This document shows positions 1-11,003 of a DNA stretch of 64,000 bases, piece after piece. A program made the translations under genes and the position numbers. How positions within the stretch are numbered: the stretch's first letter is position 1; every line of letters starts with the position of its first letter. The stretch covers positions 2,577,032 through 2,641,031 of the forward strand of contig CAWBIU010000001.1 in NCBI GenBank assembly GCA_963789015.1. Reading direction: 5' to 3'. Origin of the DNA: JAOPZW01 sp963789015. Lineage in GTDB: Bacteria; Actinomycetota; Thermoleophilia; Solirubrobacterales; Solirubrobacteraceae. The notes under the pieces are model-generated. The model was not told the origin of the DNA. It did not search any database and worked only from the letters and a program-made list of their open reading frames with translations.

Positions 1-633
1 CTGCTCGAGTCGCCGCTGCTCGGCGAGCGCCTCCCGATCATCACCGACGCCGAGGAGGTCATCGCCGACCCGGTGGTCCGCAACCGCGGGACGATCGGCG
101 GCGCGCTGTGCCAGGCCGACCCGGCCGAGGACCTGTCGTCGGTGTGCGCCGCGGCCCACGCCTCGGTCGTCATCCGCGGCGCGCAGGGCGACCGCGTCCT
201 GAGCATGGCCGACTTCCACCGCGGGCCGTACGAGACCGCGGTCGGCGAGGGCGAGATGCTCGTCGAGATCCGCTTCCCGGTCGGCGCCCACGGCGGCAGC
301 GCCTACGAGAAGGTCGAACGACGCCGCGGCGACTGGGCCGTGGCCGCCGCCGGCGCCGCGATCTGGATGGACGACGGCACGATCGGTCAGGCCGGCGTGG
401 CGCTGACCGCGGTCGGCGCCCACGAGGTCACCGTCCCGGCCGCCGAGCAGGCGCTCGCCGGTCAGACGCCGTCGGAGGAGCTGTTCGCCAGGGCCGGCGA
501 CCTCGCCGCCGAGGCGTGCACGCCGGTCGACGACCAGCGCGGCTCGGTGGCCTACAAGCGCCACCTGGCACGCGAGCTCACGATGAGGGCCCTGCGCCGC
601 GCGGCGAGCCGCGCCCTGGCCCGCAATACCTAG
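1..633 (+). CDS. coxM: CO dehydrogenase medium (FAD-binding) subunit CoxM, 5'-truncated by the window edge
   Basis: The frame is open from base 1, so the start and roughly the first quarter of the protein lie outside the window; 210 residues are visible. The segment around 64-130 reads as the conserved 'NRGTIGGALCQADPAEDLS' block of the molybdopterin-dehydrogenase FAD domain, and the C-terminal half matches the CO_deh_flav_C domain. In the CoxMSL complex this subunit carries FAD and passes electrons from the 2Fe-2S subunit to the quinone pool. It is followed 17 bases later by coxS and then coxL, the usual M-S-L order of form I clusters. Family and order are seen directly; assignment to CO rather than another substrate rests on CoxL. 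Confidence 0.93.
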   Translation: MLESPLLGERLPIITDAEEVIADPVVRNRGTIGGALCQADPAEDLSSVCAAAHASVVIRGAQGDRVLSMADFHRGPYETAVGEGEMLVEIRFPVGAHGGSAYEKVERRRGDWAVAAAGAAIWMDDGTIGQAGVALTAVGAHEVTVPAAEQALAGQTPSEELFARAGDLAAEACTPVDDQRGSVAYKRHLARELTMRALRRAASRALARNT

Positions 634-650
634 AGGCCGAGGGGACACGG

Positions 651-1156
651 ATGCAAGTCACCATGACGATCAACGGCGACGAGGTCACGCGCGACGTCGA
701 GCCGCGCCTGCTGCTCGTGCACTTCCTGCGCGACCACCTCGGCCTGACCGGCACCCACTGGGGCTGCGACACGAGCAACTGCGGCGTGTGCGTCGTGCTC
801 ATGGACGGCGAGCCGGTGAAGTCGTGCACCGTGCTCGCGGCGATGGCCTCGGGCCACGAGATCCTCACCGTCGAGGGGCTCGAGGTCGACGGCACGCTCG
901 ATCCCGTGCAGGAGGGCTTCATGGAGTGCCACGGCCTGCAGTGCGGGTTCTGCACCCCGGGCATGATGCTCACCGCCAAGGCGCTGCTGGAGCGCAATCC
1001 CGATCCCTCCGAGATGGAGATCCGCGAGGCGATCACCGGGCAGATCTGCCGCTGTACCGGCTACTCGACCATCGTCCGCTCGATCCGCTGGGCCGCCGAG
1101 CACCAGCCGGCGGGCGCGGACAGGATCGCGGAGTCACGCGAGGAGGTGACGGGCTG

Positions 1157-1157
<1 letters not shown>
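651..1157 (+). CDS. coxS: CO dehydrogenase small (2Fe-2S) subunit CoxS
   Basis: A 168-residue protein with both iron-sulfur clusters of the family. The plant-type ferredoxin cysteines are C39, C44, C47 and C59. The C-terminal helical-bundle cluster has C98, C101, C133 and C135 ('QCGFCTPG' and 'CRCTGY'). The small subunit relays electrons from the Mo/Cu site of CoxL to the FAD of CoxM. The start at 651 follows a purine-rich GAGGGGAC-like ribosome site, and the length agrees with other CoxS proteins. Its TGA overlaps the ATG of coxL, so the two are probably translationally coupled. Confidence 0.95.
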
Positions 1158-3525
<2,368 letters not shown>

Positions 3526-3526
<1 letters not shown>

Positions 3527-4407
3527 TGCGCCCCGCCCTCGAGGCCCGCGCCACGGCGCTGGACGCCGAGCGAGCCGCCTACGTGGTGGCGACGGTCGTG
3601 CGCCGCCAGCGCCCGGCGAGCGTCCGCGCCGGTGACGCGGCGATCGTGCTCGCCGACGGGACGATCGAGGGCTTCGTGGGCGGCACGTGCGCGGAGGCGT
3701 CGGTGCGCCTGCACGCCCTGCGCGCGATGGAGACGGGTGACCCGCTGCTTTTGCGGATCGTCCCCGCCGAGACCGCCGACGGTGACGGCGACGGCGCCGG
3801 CGAGGCCGAGGGCGCGGTCACGGTGGCCAACCCTTGCCTGTCGGGCGGCGCGCTGGAGCTGTTCCTCGAGCCGCACCTGCCCGCTCCGCGCGTCGTCGTG
3901 CTCGGCGACACGCCGGTCGCATCGGCGCTCGCCGACTTCGGCGAGCGGGTCGGGCTCGCCGTCGAGCACGGCGAGCCGGACGAGGGCGACCTCGCGCTCG
4001 TCGTCGCCTCGCACGGGCGCGACGAGGAGGCGGCGCTCGCGCGCGCCCTGCACGAGGGCGTCGCCTACGTCGGGCTGGTGGCCAGCCGCCGCCGCGGCGC
4101 GGCGGTGCTTGCCGCCCTCGACGTCTCCGACGAGCTGCGCGAGCGCGTCCACACGCCCGCCGGGCTGGACATCGGCGCGCACAGCGCCGAGGAGATCGCC
4201 GTGTCGATCCTCGCCCAGCTCATCGCGGTGCGCCGGCGCGTCCTCGCGCCGCCGGCCCCGCAGGCAGCGGTCGACCCGGTCTGCGGCATGGAGGTCGCGG
4301 TCACGCCGGACACGCCCCGGATCGAGCACGGCGGCGACGTCGCCTACTTCTGCTGCGAGGGCTGTCGCGACACGTTCGCCGCCGGCCGGGTGGGCCATGG
4401 CGGGTGA
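3526..4407 (+). CDS. coxF: XdhC/CoxF-family molybdoenzyme maturation protein with C-terminal YHS metal domain
   Basis: A 293-residue protein beginning at the ATG that overlaps the coxL stop. Residues 10-75 form an XdhC_CoxI domain ('DGTIEGFVGGTC'). Residues about 125-245 form the Rossmann-like XdhC_C domain ('YVGLVASRRR'). XdhC relatives bind and sulfurate the molybdenum cofactor before insertion into xanthine- or CO-dehydrogenase apoenzyme. The last ~45 residues are an added YHS/TRASH-type domain, with Cys253 in 'DPVCGMEV' and Cys276, Cys277 and Cys280 in 'YFCCEGC'. Such domains bind soft metals. A role in copper handling for the Mo/Cu centre is only my inference. The end overlaps the next gene by 11 bases. 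Confidence 0.85.
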
Positions 4408-4978
4408 GCCGTTCGTCACCGGCCTCGTGCTCGCCGCCGGCGGCTCATCGCGCCTCGGGCGCCCGAAGCAGCTGCTGCCCTTCGGCGACGCGACGTTGCT
4501 CGACCACACGGTGTCGACGGCTCGTGCCTGCGCCTTCGACCAGCTCGTCGTCGCCGTCGGCGGCTCGGCCGGCGCCGTGCGGGCGCAGGTCGACCTGTCC
4601 GGCGCGGAGGTCGTCGTCAACGACGCCTACGGCGAGGGCTGCTCGTCGTCGATCGCCGCCGCGATGGCCGCGCTGGACTCGCGCGCCGACCTGCTCGTGC
4701 TGCTCCTCGGCGACCAGCCGGGGATCAACGCCGCGACCGTCGCGGCGCTGGTCGCCGGACGCGGCGAGGCGCCGCTCGCGGTGTGCCGCTACGCGGACGG
4801 GCTCGGCCATCCGTTCGCCTTCGCCCAGCCGCTGTTCCGCACGCTGCGCACGCTGCGCGGCGACAAGGCCGTCTGGAAGCTCGTCGCCGCCGGCGGCGAC
4901 GCCGTCGCGCACGTGCCGGTCGACGGGCCGGTCCCCATCGACGTCGACACCTGGGCCGACTACGAGGCCGTGACGTGA
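4397..4978 (+). CDS. MobA/MocA-like nucleotidyltransferase of the cox operon
   Basis: A 193-residue NTP-transferase-3 family protein. The N-terminus carries the nucleotide-binding signature 'LAAGGSSRLGRPKQLL', followed by the 'LLGDQPG' metal-binding aspartate region. Members next to molybdenum hydroxylases usually act as molybdenum cofactor cytidylyltransferases, making the MCD form of the cofactor that CoxL binds. The position between the XdhC-like gene and coxD, with overlaps on both sides, supports that role. Which nucleotide it uses cannot be read from sequence alone. Confidence 0.85.
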   Translation: MAGEPFVTGLVLAAGGSSRLGRPKQLLPFGDATLLDHTVSTARACAFDQLVVAVGGSAGAVRAQVDLSGAEVVVNDAYGEGCSSSIAAAMAALDSRADLLVLLLGDQPGINAATVAALVAGRGEAPLAVCRYADGLGHPFAFAQPLFRTLRTLRGDKAVWKLVAAGGDAVAHVPVDGPVPIDVDTWADYEAVT

Positions 4979-5889
4979 GCCGTGCGGCCCGCCCGGGGGC
5001 CGCCGCCGCGGTGCGCTCGCTGGTCCCCGACGTCGACGGCCTCGCGGCGCGCCTGGACGAGCTCGACTACCTGGCCGACGAGGGCCTGGCGACGGCGCTG
5101 TTCCTCGCGCTGCGCCTACCCCAGCCGCTGCTGCTGGAGGGGGAGGCGGGCGTGGGCAAGACCGAGGCGGCCAAGGCGCTCGCCGCCGTCCTCGACACGC
5201 CGCTGATCCGCCTGCAGTGCTACGAGGGGATCGACGCCGCCGAGGCGCTGTACGAGTGGAACTACCCGCGCCAGCTGCTGCGGATCCGGCTCGCCGAGAC
5301 GGCCGGCGGCGAGCTCGGCGAGGACGAGCTGTTCTCCGAGGAGTACCTCGTCCGCCGCCCGCTGCTGCGCGCGCTCGAGCATCCCGGGCCGCGGCCGGCC
5401 GTCCTGCTCATCGACGAGATCGACCGTGCCGACGACGACTTCGAGGCGTTCCTGCTCGAGCTGCTCGCCGAGGGCGCGGTCACCGTGCCCGAGCTCGGGA
5501 CGATCCGCGCGACGCACCCGCCCGCGGTCGTGCTCACCTCCAACCGCACGCGCGACCTGCATGACGCGCTCAAGCGGCGCTGCCTCTATCACTGGATAGA
5601 CTACCCGACGGCGCTGCGCGAGGCCGAGATCGTCCGCCGGCGCGTGCCCGGCACCGCCGAGGAGCTGGCGCTCGGGGTCAGCGCCGCCCTGGGGCGCCTG
5701 CGCGCCAGCGACGTGCGCAAGCCGCCGGGGATCGCCGAGGCGATCGACTGGGTCGCCGCCCTGGAGGAGCTCGGCCTGACCCGGCTCGACGCCGATGCCG
5801 CCGAGCGCACGCTCGGGTCCGTGCTCAAGGACCGCGAGGACCAGGAGCACGTGCGCGAACGCGGGCTGGGGTGGCTCGTCCATGGCTGA
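4975..5889 (+). CDS. coxD: CoxD, MoxR-type AAA+ ATPase for CO dehydrogenase maturation
   Basis: A 304-residue AAA+ protein. The Walker A motif GEAGVGKT is at residues 56-63, Walker B is LLIDEID at about 144-150, and sensor 1 is in 'VVLTSNRTRDL'. It belongs to the MoxR group. CoxD of Oligotropha is needed to introduce sulfur and copper into the Mo site, probably with CoxE. The GTG start at 4975 overlaps the previous stop. No ATG lies near the N-terminus that would keep the normal length. The gene overlaps coxE by 8 bases, as expected for an ATPase/VWA pair made together. Confidence 0.93.
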   Translation: MSRAARPGAAAAVRSLVPDVDGLAARLDELDYLADEGLATALFLALRLPQPLLLEGEAGVGKTEAAKALAAVLDTPLIRLQCYEGIDAAEALYEWNYPRQLLRIRLAETAGGELGEDELFSEEYLVRRPLLRALEHPGPRPAVLLIDEIDRADDDFEAFLLELLAEGAVTVPELGTIRATHPPAVVLTSNRTRDLHDALKRRCLYHWIDYPTALREAEIVRRRVPGTAEELALGVSAALGRLRASDVRKPPGIAEAIDWVAALEELGLTRLDADAAERTLGSVLKDREDQEHVRERGLGWLVHG

Positions 5890-7051
5890 CGAGCCCGGCC
5901 TGCCCGAGCTCGCCGCCGCGTTCGGCCGGGCCCTGCGCGCCGCCGGCGTGCCGGTCACGCCCGAGCGCTCGGCGCGCTTCGCGCGAGCGGTGGCGCTCGC
6001 CCGTCCGGCCACGCGCGCCCGCCTGTACTGGATCGCCCGCGCGACGCTCGTCTCCGGGCAGGCCCACGTCGGCGCCTTCGACGCCGTCTTCGGGGTCGTC
6101 TTCGAGAACATGCGCGACCCCTCCGACAGCCGCGGTGAGAGGACCTCGCCGCCGCCCGCGCGGGCGCGCGCGGCCACGCCCCCCGGGCCGACGGGCCGTG
6201 GCGGCGGCGCGCCGGCGGGGGCGCTGCGCTTCGGCGACGAGGGCGTGTCCGTGCGCGAGAGCGACAGCGCGGAGGCGGCGGTCCTGGCCACGGCCAGCGC
6301 GCAGGAGCGCCTGCGCGGCGAGCGGCTCGAGCGGCTGGGCCCGGAGGAGCTCGAGCAGGCGCGGCGGCTGATCGCCGCGCTGCGCCTCGACCCGCCCGTG
6401 CGCCGCTCGCGGCGGGCGCGGCGCGGGCGCCGCGGCGAGCACGTCGACGTGCGGGCGACGCTGCGCCGGAGCATGCGCACCGGCGGCGACCCCGTGCGCA
6501 TCGCGCGCCGCCGCCGGCGGCTGCGCCCGCGGCGCGTCGTCCTGCTGCTCGACGTGTCGGGCTCGATGGAGCCCTACGCGCGGGCGCTCGTCGCGCTGCT
6601 GCAGGGCGCCGTCGGCTCGCGCGCCGAGGCGTTCGTGTTCGCCACCCGGCTGACGCGGCTGACCGGCGCGCTGGCCACGCGCGACCCGCAGGCGGCGCTG
6701 GATCGCGCGCTGCAGGCCGCGCCGGACTGGTCGGGCGGCACGCGGATCGCCGAGGCGCTGCGCGCGTTCGTCGACGGTGTCGGGCGCCGCGGCCTGGCGC
6801 GCGGCGCGGTGATCGTGATCCTGTCCGACGGCTGGGAGCGCGACGATCCCGAGCGCGTCGGGCGCGAGATGGCCCGCCTGCAACGTCTCGCCCACCGGAT
6901 CGTCTGGGTCAACCCGCGCGCGGCCGCGTCCGGATACGCTCCCCTTGCAGGGGGGATGGCGGCCGCGCTGCCGTACTGCGACGCCTTCCTCAGTGGCCAC
7001 AGCGTGGCCGCCCTCGACGAAGTCCTCGACGCGATCGGAGCCCCCCAGTGA
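5882..7051 (+). CDS. coxE: CoxE, von Willebrand factor A domain protein
   Basis: A 389-residue CoxE-family protein. The N-terminal ~110 residues are helical, an Arg/Ala-rich low-complexity stretch follows (about residues 80-115), and the C-terminal VWA domain contains the MIDAS metal site DVSGSM starting at Asp224 with the later 'SDGWERDDP' loop. VWA proteins of this family partner MoxR ATPases. In CO oxidisers CoxD and CoxE act together in assembling the CuSMoO2 centre. It overlaps coxD by 8 bases and coxG by 4. Confidence 0.92.
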   Translation: MADEPGLPELAAAFGRALRAAGVPVTPERSARFARAVALARPATRARLYWIARATLVSGQAHVGAFDAVFGVVFENMRDPSDSRGERTSPPPARARAATPPGPTGRGGGAPAGALRFGDEGVSVRESDSAEAAVLATASAQERLRGERLERLGPEELEQARRLIAALRLDPPVRRSRRARRGRRGEHVDVRATLRRSMRTGGDPVRIARRRRRLRPRRVVLLLDVSGSMEPYARALVALLQGAVGSRAEAFVFATRLTRLTGALATRDPQAALDRALQAAPDWSGGTRIAEALRAFVDGVGRRGLARGAVIVILSDGWERDDPERVGREMARLQRLAHRIVWVNPRAAASGYAPLAGGMAAALPYCDAFLSGHSVAALDEVLDAIGAPQ

Positions 7052-7827
7052 GATTCGAGAACACCTTCGACGTCGACGCGCCGGTCGACGAGGTCTACTC
7101 CACCCTGCTCGACGTCGAGCGGGTCGCGCCCTGCGTGCCGGGGGCGGAGGTGATCGGCAAGACCGGTGACGACGCCTACGAGGTGGCGATCAAGGTCAAG
7201 GTCGGTCCGATCTCGATGACCTACCGCGGGACGGTCGAGATCGTCGAGCGCCACCCCGAGGACCACAGCGCCGTCATGCGCGCCCGCGCCCGCGAGACGC
7301 GCGGCCAGGGCACGGCCGACGCGCGCGTGCAGATCGCGCTGACCGAGGGAGGCGGCAAGACCCACGGCACGATCGTCTCCGACGTGCAGCTCGCGGGCCG
7401 CGCCGCGGCGATGGGACGCGGCGTCATCCAGGACGTGTCGGCCAAGATCGTCGACACGTTCGCCGAGAACCTCGCGACGATGCTCGGCGGCGGGGGCGCA
7501 CCCGCGCCGGCCGCGCAGACCCCGGCGCCCTCCGAGGCCGCTCCGCCGCCGCCCGGCGCCGCCCAGACGCCGCTGCCCGGCTCGGAGCACAGCCCGGCGC
7601 AGGCCGGCGCCACGGGCGCCGCGGCGGCGCCCGCGGGCGGGGCACCGAAGGCCGTCCCGCCACCCACCCCGCCGACGGCCACGCCGGCGCAGGAGAGCTC
7701 GCTCCCGGTGGGCAAGATCGTCGGCTCGGTGGTCGTCTCGCGGCTCAAGGATCCCCGCGTGATCGGGGGCGTCGTGGTCTCCGCCGTGGCGCTCCTGGCC
7801 GCTGTACGGTGGCGGCGAAACGGGTAG
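7048..7827 (+). CDS. coxG: CoxG, SRPBCC-fold membrane anchor protein
   Basis: A 259-residue protein starting with GTG inside the coxE stop. Residues 1-145 are the CoxG/SRPBCC domain ('FENTFDVDAPVDEVYSTLLD', 'VAPCVPGAEV'). A long Ala/Pro-rich linker follows at about residues 150-215. The C-terminus is one hydrophobic segment ending in 'RWRRNG'. CoxG recruits CO dehydrogenase to the cytoplasmic membrane. The linker plus terminal anchor seen here fits a tether with the SRPBCC head in the cytoplasm. It is the last gene of the cox operon; clpS follows after 10 bases but is unrelated in function. Confidence 0.9.
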   Translation: MRFENTFDVDAPVDEVYSTLLDVERVAPCVPGAEVIGKTGDDAYEVAIKVKVGPISMTYRGTVEIVERHPEDHSAVMRARARETRGQGTADARVQIALTEGGGKTHGTIVSDVQLAGRAAAMGRGVIQDVSAKIVDTFAENLATMLGGGGAPAPAAQTPAPSEAAPPPPGAAQTPLPGSEHSPAQAGATGAAAAPAGGAPKAVPPPTPPTATPAQESSLPVGKIVGSVVVSRLKDPRVIGGVVVSAVALLAAVRWRRNG

Positions 7828-7837
7828 CCTCGGAGGC

Positions 7838-8125
7838 GTGAGCCAGACCGTAGAGCTTCCGCGCGTCGAGGGGCCCGGGAGCGGCCTGGGTGGTGAATGG
7901 CGGGTCATCGTACGCAACGACGACCACAACACCTTCGACCATGTCGCCCATACCCTGGCCCGGTACATCCCAGGGCTGACGGTCGCCTCGGGCTACTCGT
8001 TCGCGGACCGCATCCACAACAGCGGGCAGGCCATCGTCTGGAGCGGGCAGAAGGAGCCCGCCGAGCTGTACTGGGAGCAGCTCAAGGACGCCGGCCTGAC
8101 CATGGCCCCGCTCGAACAGGGCTGA
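7838..8125 (+). CDS. clpS: ATP-dependent Clp protease adaptor ClpS
   Basis: A 95-residue protein with the ClpS core: 'WRVIVRNDDHNTFDHVAHTL' matches the conserved NDD(x)T patch that binds N-degrons, and the C-terminal half matches the ClpA/ClpC-docking region. ClpS delivers N-end-rule substrates to the Clp ATPase. The gene starts with GTG. The adjacent cox operon is in the same direction, so read-through transcription is possible, but nothing suggests shared function. Confidence 0.9.
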   Translation: MSQTVELPRVEGPGSGLGGEWRVIVRNDDHNTFDHVAHTLARYIPGLTVASGYSFADRIHNSGQAIVWSGQKEPAELYWEQLKDAGLTMAPLEQG

Positions 8126-8143
8126 CGGCGGGCCGGAGGCCGC

Positions 8144-9799
8144 TTGGCACGCCTGCTGCTCGGCCCGCTGCTCCGGCACGTGGGCCACGAGGACGCGACC
8201 GTCTGGGTCAAGACCGACCGCCCCTGCGTCGTGGAGGTGCTCGGCTGCCGCGAGCGCACGTTCACGGTCGAGGGCCATCACTTCGCGCTCGTCCACGTCA
8301 CGGGGCTGCCGCCCAAGGGGACGACGCCCTACGAGGTGCGCCTCGACGGCGACCGCGTGTGGCCGGTCGAGGACTCGCCGTGGCCGCCGCCGGTCATCAA
8401 GACGATCAGCGACGACCACGGGCTGCGCATCTGCTTCGGCTCGTGCCGCACGGCGCACCCCAACGAGCCCCCGTTCACGCTCACCAAGGACGAGGACCCG
8501 CAGGGCCGCGAGCACGACGCCCTGCGCGCCTTGGCGCTTCGCATGTGCCGCCAGGACCCCGACGAGTGGCCGCACCTGCTCCTGCTGCTCGGTGACCAGG
8601 TCTACGCCGACGAGGTCCCGCCCTCGACCGCCGAGTGGATCGCCGCGCGGCGCGACGTCAGCCAGCCGCCCGGAACGGAGGTCGCCGACTTCCAGGAGTA
8701 CTGCCGGCTGTACGTCGACTCGTGGTCGGAGCCGGCGATCCGCTGGCTGCTGTCGACGGTGCCCTCGGCGATGATCTTCGACGACCACGACGTCCACGAC
8801 GACTGGAACACGTCGATCGACTGGGTGAAGGAGATGCGCGCCACCGACTGGTGGCAGGACCGCATCGTCGGCGGCTTCATGTCGTACTGGATCCATCAGC
8901 ACCTCGGGAACCTGCCGCCGGAGGACCGCATGGACGACGACGTCTACTGCGCGGTGCGCGACTGCGAGGGCGACGCCGGCCCGATCGTCCGCGAGTTCGC
9001 GGCCAAGGCCGACCGGGACGTGGCCGGCGCGCGCTGGAGCTACCGGCGCGACATCGGCCGCACGCGCGTCGTGATGATGGACTCGCGCGCCGGCCGCGTG
9101 CTGACCCCGGGGGAGCGATCGATGATCGACGCCGAGGAGTGGGACTGCATCGAGCGCTGGAGTGAGGGGTCGTTCGACCACCTGATCCTCGGCACGTCGC
9201 TGCCCGTCTTCCTGGGCCGCGGCATGCACTACCTCGAGGCCTGGAACGAGGCCGTCGCCGAGGGCGCGTGGGGGCGCCTGCCGGCGCGCCTGGCCGAGCG
9301 CCTGCGCCAGGGACTCGACCTCGAGCACTGGGCCGGCTTCGGGCGCTCGCTGCGCGCCCTGGAGGATCTGCTCGAGCGCATCGCCTCGGGCCGCCACGGT
9401 GACGCGCCGGGCACGGTGATCATGCTCTCGGGCGACGTGCACCACGCCTACCTCGCGCGTGCGCGCTTCCTCTCCGCCGAGCAGAGCGACGACGAGCTCA
9501 GCCCCGTCTACCAGGCGGTCTGCTCGCCATTCCGCAACCCGCTCAACGGCCACGAGCGGCGCGCCATCCACATCGGCCTGTCGCGCCCGGGCGCGTTCAT
9601 CGGGCGCCTGCTGGCGCGCGCCGCGGGCGTCGAGCCGGAGTCGTTGACCTGGACCATCGACGAGGGCCCGTGGTTCGACAACCAGGTCGCAACGTTGGAT
9701 CTCGACGCCCGGCGGGCAACGATCGCGCTCGACAAGGCCGTCGGGCCCGGCGATCGTGATCCTTCGCTCGAGCGCGTAGGCGAACGACGGCTGTCGTGA
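8144..9799 (+). CDS. PhoD-like metallophosphatase (alkaline phosphatase D family)
   Basis: A 551-residue protein with a TTG start preceded by a GGAGG-like site. The N-terminal ~85 residues look like a fibronectin-like PhoD N-domain. The catalytic metallophosphatase core follows with 'FGSCR', 'GDQVYADE', 'FDDHDVHDDWN' and 'SGDVHHAYL', whose His/Asp residues are the metal ligands of PhoD-type phosphodiesterases/phosphatases. No signal peptide or Tat motif is visible, so the product may be cytoplasmic, unlike classical PhoD. The substrate is unknown. Confidence 0.85.
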   Translation: MARLLLGPLLRHVGHEDATVWVKTDRPCVVEVLGCRERTFTVEGHHFALVHVTGLPPKGTTPYEVRLDGDRVWPVEDSPWPPPVIKTISDDHGLRICFGSCRTAHPNEPPFTLTKDEDPQGREHDALRALALRMCRQDPDEWPHLLLLLGDQVYADEVPPSTAEWIAARRDVSQPPGTEVADFQEYCRLYVDSWSEPAIRWLLSTVPSAMIFDDHDVHDDWNTSIDWVKEMRATDWWQDRIVGGFMSYWIHQHLGNLPPEDRMDDDVYCAVRDCEGDAGPIVREFAAKADRDVAGARWSYRRDIGRTRVVMMDSRAGRVLTPGERSMIDAEEWDCIERWSEGSFDHLILGTSLPVFLGRGMHYLEAWNEAVAEGAWGRLPARLAERLRQGLDLEHWAGFGRSLRALEDLLERIASGRHGDAPGTVIMLSGDVHHAYLARARFLSAEQSDDELSPVYQAVCSPFRNPLNGHERRAIHIGLSRPGAFIGRLLARAAGVEPESLTWTIDEGPWFDNQVATLDLDARRATIALDKAVGPGDRDPSLERVGERRLS

Positions 9800-9825
9800 G
9801 CCGGGAACCCCGGTAGTCTCGCCGG

Positions 9826-10623
9826 ATGAGCGGGAGCTCGGACGACGACGAAGCCGTCGTGGTTGCCGCGCGCGCCCAGCGCGAGCAGGCGCTTCTCCGC
9901 CGCATCCACCGGCACGGCGACCTGCGGGCACGCGACCAGCTCGCGGAGGAGATGCTTCCGCTCGCCCGCGCCCTCGCCGGCCGCTACGCGGGGCGGGGCG
10001 AGCCGCTCGACGACCTCGTGCAGGTCGCGTGCGTCGGGATCATGAAGGCGATCGACGGCTTCGACGTCGACCGCGAGGTGCGCTTCTCCTCGTACGCGAC
10101 GCCGACCGTGCTGGGCGAGATCAAGCGCCACTTCCGCGACAAGACGTGGTCGGTGCGCGTCCCGCGCGGCCTCCAGGAGCTGCAGCTCCAGGTCGCCAAG
10201 GAGCGCGACAAGCTCACGAACGAGCTCGGCCGCTCGCCGACCGTGCAGGAGCTCGCCGACGCGATCGACGCGCCCTTCGAGGAGGTCCTCGCCACGATCC
10301 AGAGCGCGAGCGCCCGCCGCACGCGCTCGCTGGAGGAGCCGACGGGCGAGGACGTCACGCTCGCCGACTCGCTCGGCGGCAACGATCCTGAGCTCGACCG
10401 GGCCGAGATGCGCGCCCTGCTCGACGGCGCGCTCGACGTCCTCAGCGCCCGCGACCGCGAGGTCCTGCGCCTGCGCTTCGAGGAGGACATGACGCAGACC
10501 GAGATCGCCACCCGGATCGGCGTCTCGCAGATGCAGGTCTCACGCCTCATCCGCCAGTCCCTGGCGCGCCTGCGCATGGACATCGAGCGGCGCCCGGAGC
10601 GCTCGGTACGCGGCGTGGCCTGA
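9826..10623 (+). CDS. RNA polymerase sigma factor, SigB/SigF/SigG (group 3) type
   Basis: A 265-residue sigma-70 family protein with regions 2, 3 and 4. Region 2 is seen as 'LDDLVQVACVGIMKAIDGFD' and 'RFSSYATPTVLGEIKRHFRD', including the promoter-melting aromatics. Region 4 is 'LSARDREVLRLRF' followed by the 'TQTEIATRIGVSQMQVSRLI' helix-turn-helix. The length and motifs fit general-stress or sporulation-type SigB/SigF factors. No anti-sigma gene is adjacent, but a SpoIIE-type phosphatase that could act in such a circuit lies at 48-50 kb. That link is only inference. Confidence 0.9.
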   Translation: MSGSSDDDEAVVVAARAQREQALLRRIHRHGDLRARDQLAEEMLPLARALAGRYAGRGEPLDDLVQVACVGIMKAIDGFDVDREVRFSSYATPTVLGEIKRHFRDKTWSVRVPRGLQELQLQVAKERDKLTNELGRSPTVQELADAIDAPFEEVLATIQSASARRTRSLEEPTGEDVTLADSLGGNDPELDRAEMRALLDGALDVLSARDREVLRLRFEEDMTQTEIATRIGVSQMQVSRLIRQSLARLRMDIERRPERSVRGVA

Positions 10624-10624
10624 G

Positions 10625-10641
10625 CGCCGGCTCAGCCGGCG
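10625..10641. terminator. Hairpin between convergent genes, possible bidirectional terminator
   Basis: A perfect 7-bp inverted repeat (CGCCGGC, 3-base loop, GCCGGCG) sits between the sigma-factor stop and the converging gene, overlapping the latter's stop codon. There is no T-tract, so intrinsic termination is uncertain. Confidence 0.4.
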
Positions 10642-11003
10642 AGGTCACCGCCGGGCTCGCGGCCCGCGGGACCGCCGACGGCAGAATGCTCCATCGGCTC
10701 CGCGGCCATCGTGCCCGCGGCGATCATGTCCGTCCAGCCGTAGAGGACCGGCACCTGGTACCAGCCCGAGGCGATCACGCGGAAGTCGATGAACTCGGGC
10801 CCGTACCAGTAGGCCTCGAACTGGTCCTTGTGCTCGAACTCCGCGGTCTGCAGGAACTTGTACTTGTCGTCGCGGGAGCGGAACACCGAGTAGCTCGTCG
10901 CGCCGTAGCGCAGCGCGACGGGCGCGATGTCCGCCAGCGCGGCGGCCAGCTTGTCGGCGCGCAGGCCGGTCGCGTACCAGGGGACGTGGACGACGCCGGC
11001 CAT
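10632..11003 (-). CDS. Small conserved-looking protein coupled to the crotonyl-CoA reductase-like gene
   Basis: A 123-residue protein whose ATG overlaps the TGA of the upstream ccr-like gene (ATGA), so the two are probably co-translated. The sequence is soluble and rich in aromatics ('YKFLQTAEFEHKDQFEAYWYGPEF', here seen around residues 45-70). The pattern of a short phenylalanine/histidine-rich alpha-beta protein resembles dimeric alpha-beta barrel proteins of the ABM/NIPSNAP kind, but I cannot name a family. No signal peptide or membrane segment is present. Confidence 0.7.
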   Translation of the reverse strand: MAGVVHVPWYATGLRADKLAAALADIAPVALRYGATSYSVFRSRDDKYKFLQTAEFEHKDQFEAYWYGPEFIDFRVIASGWYQVPVLYGWTDMIAAGTMAAEPMEHSAVGGPAGREPGGDLAG

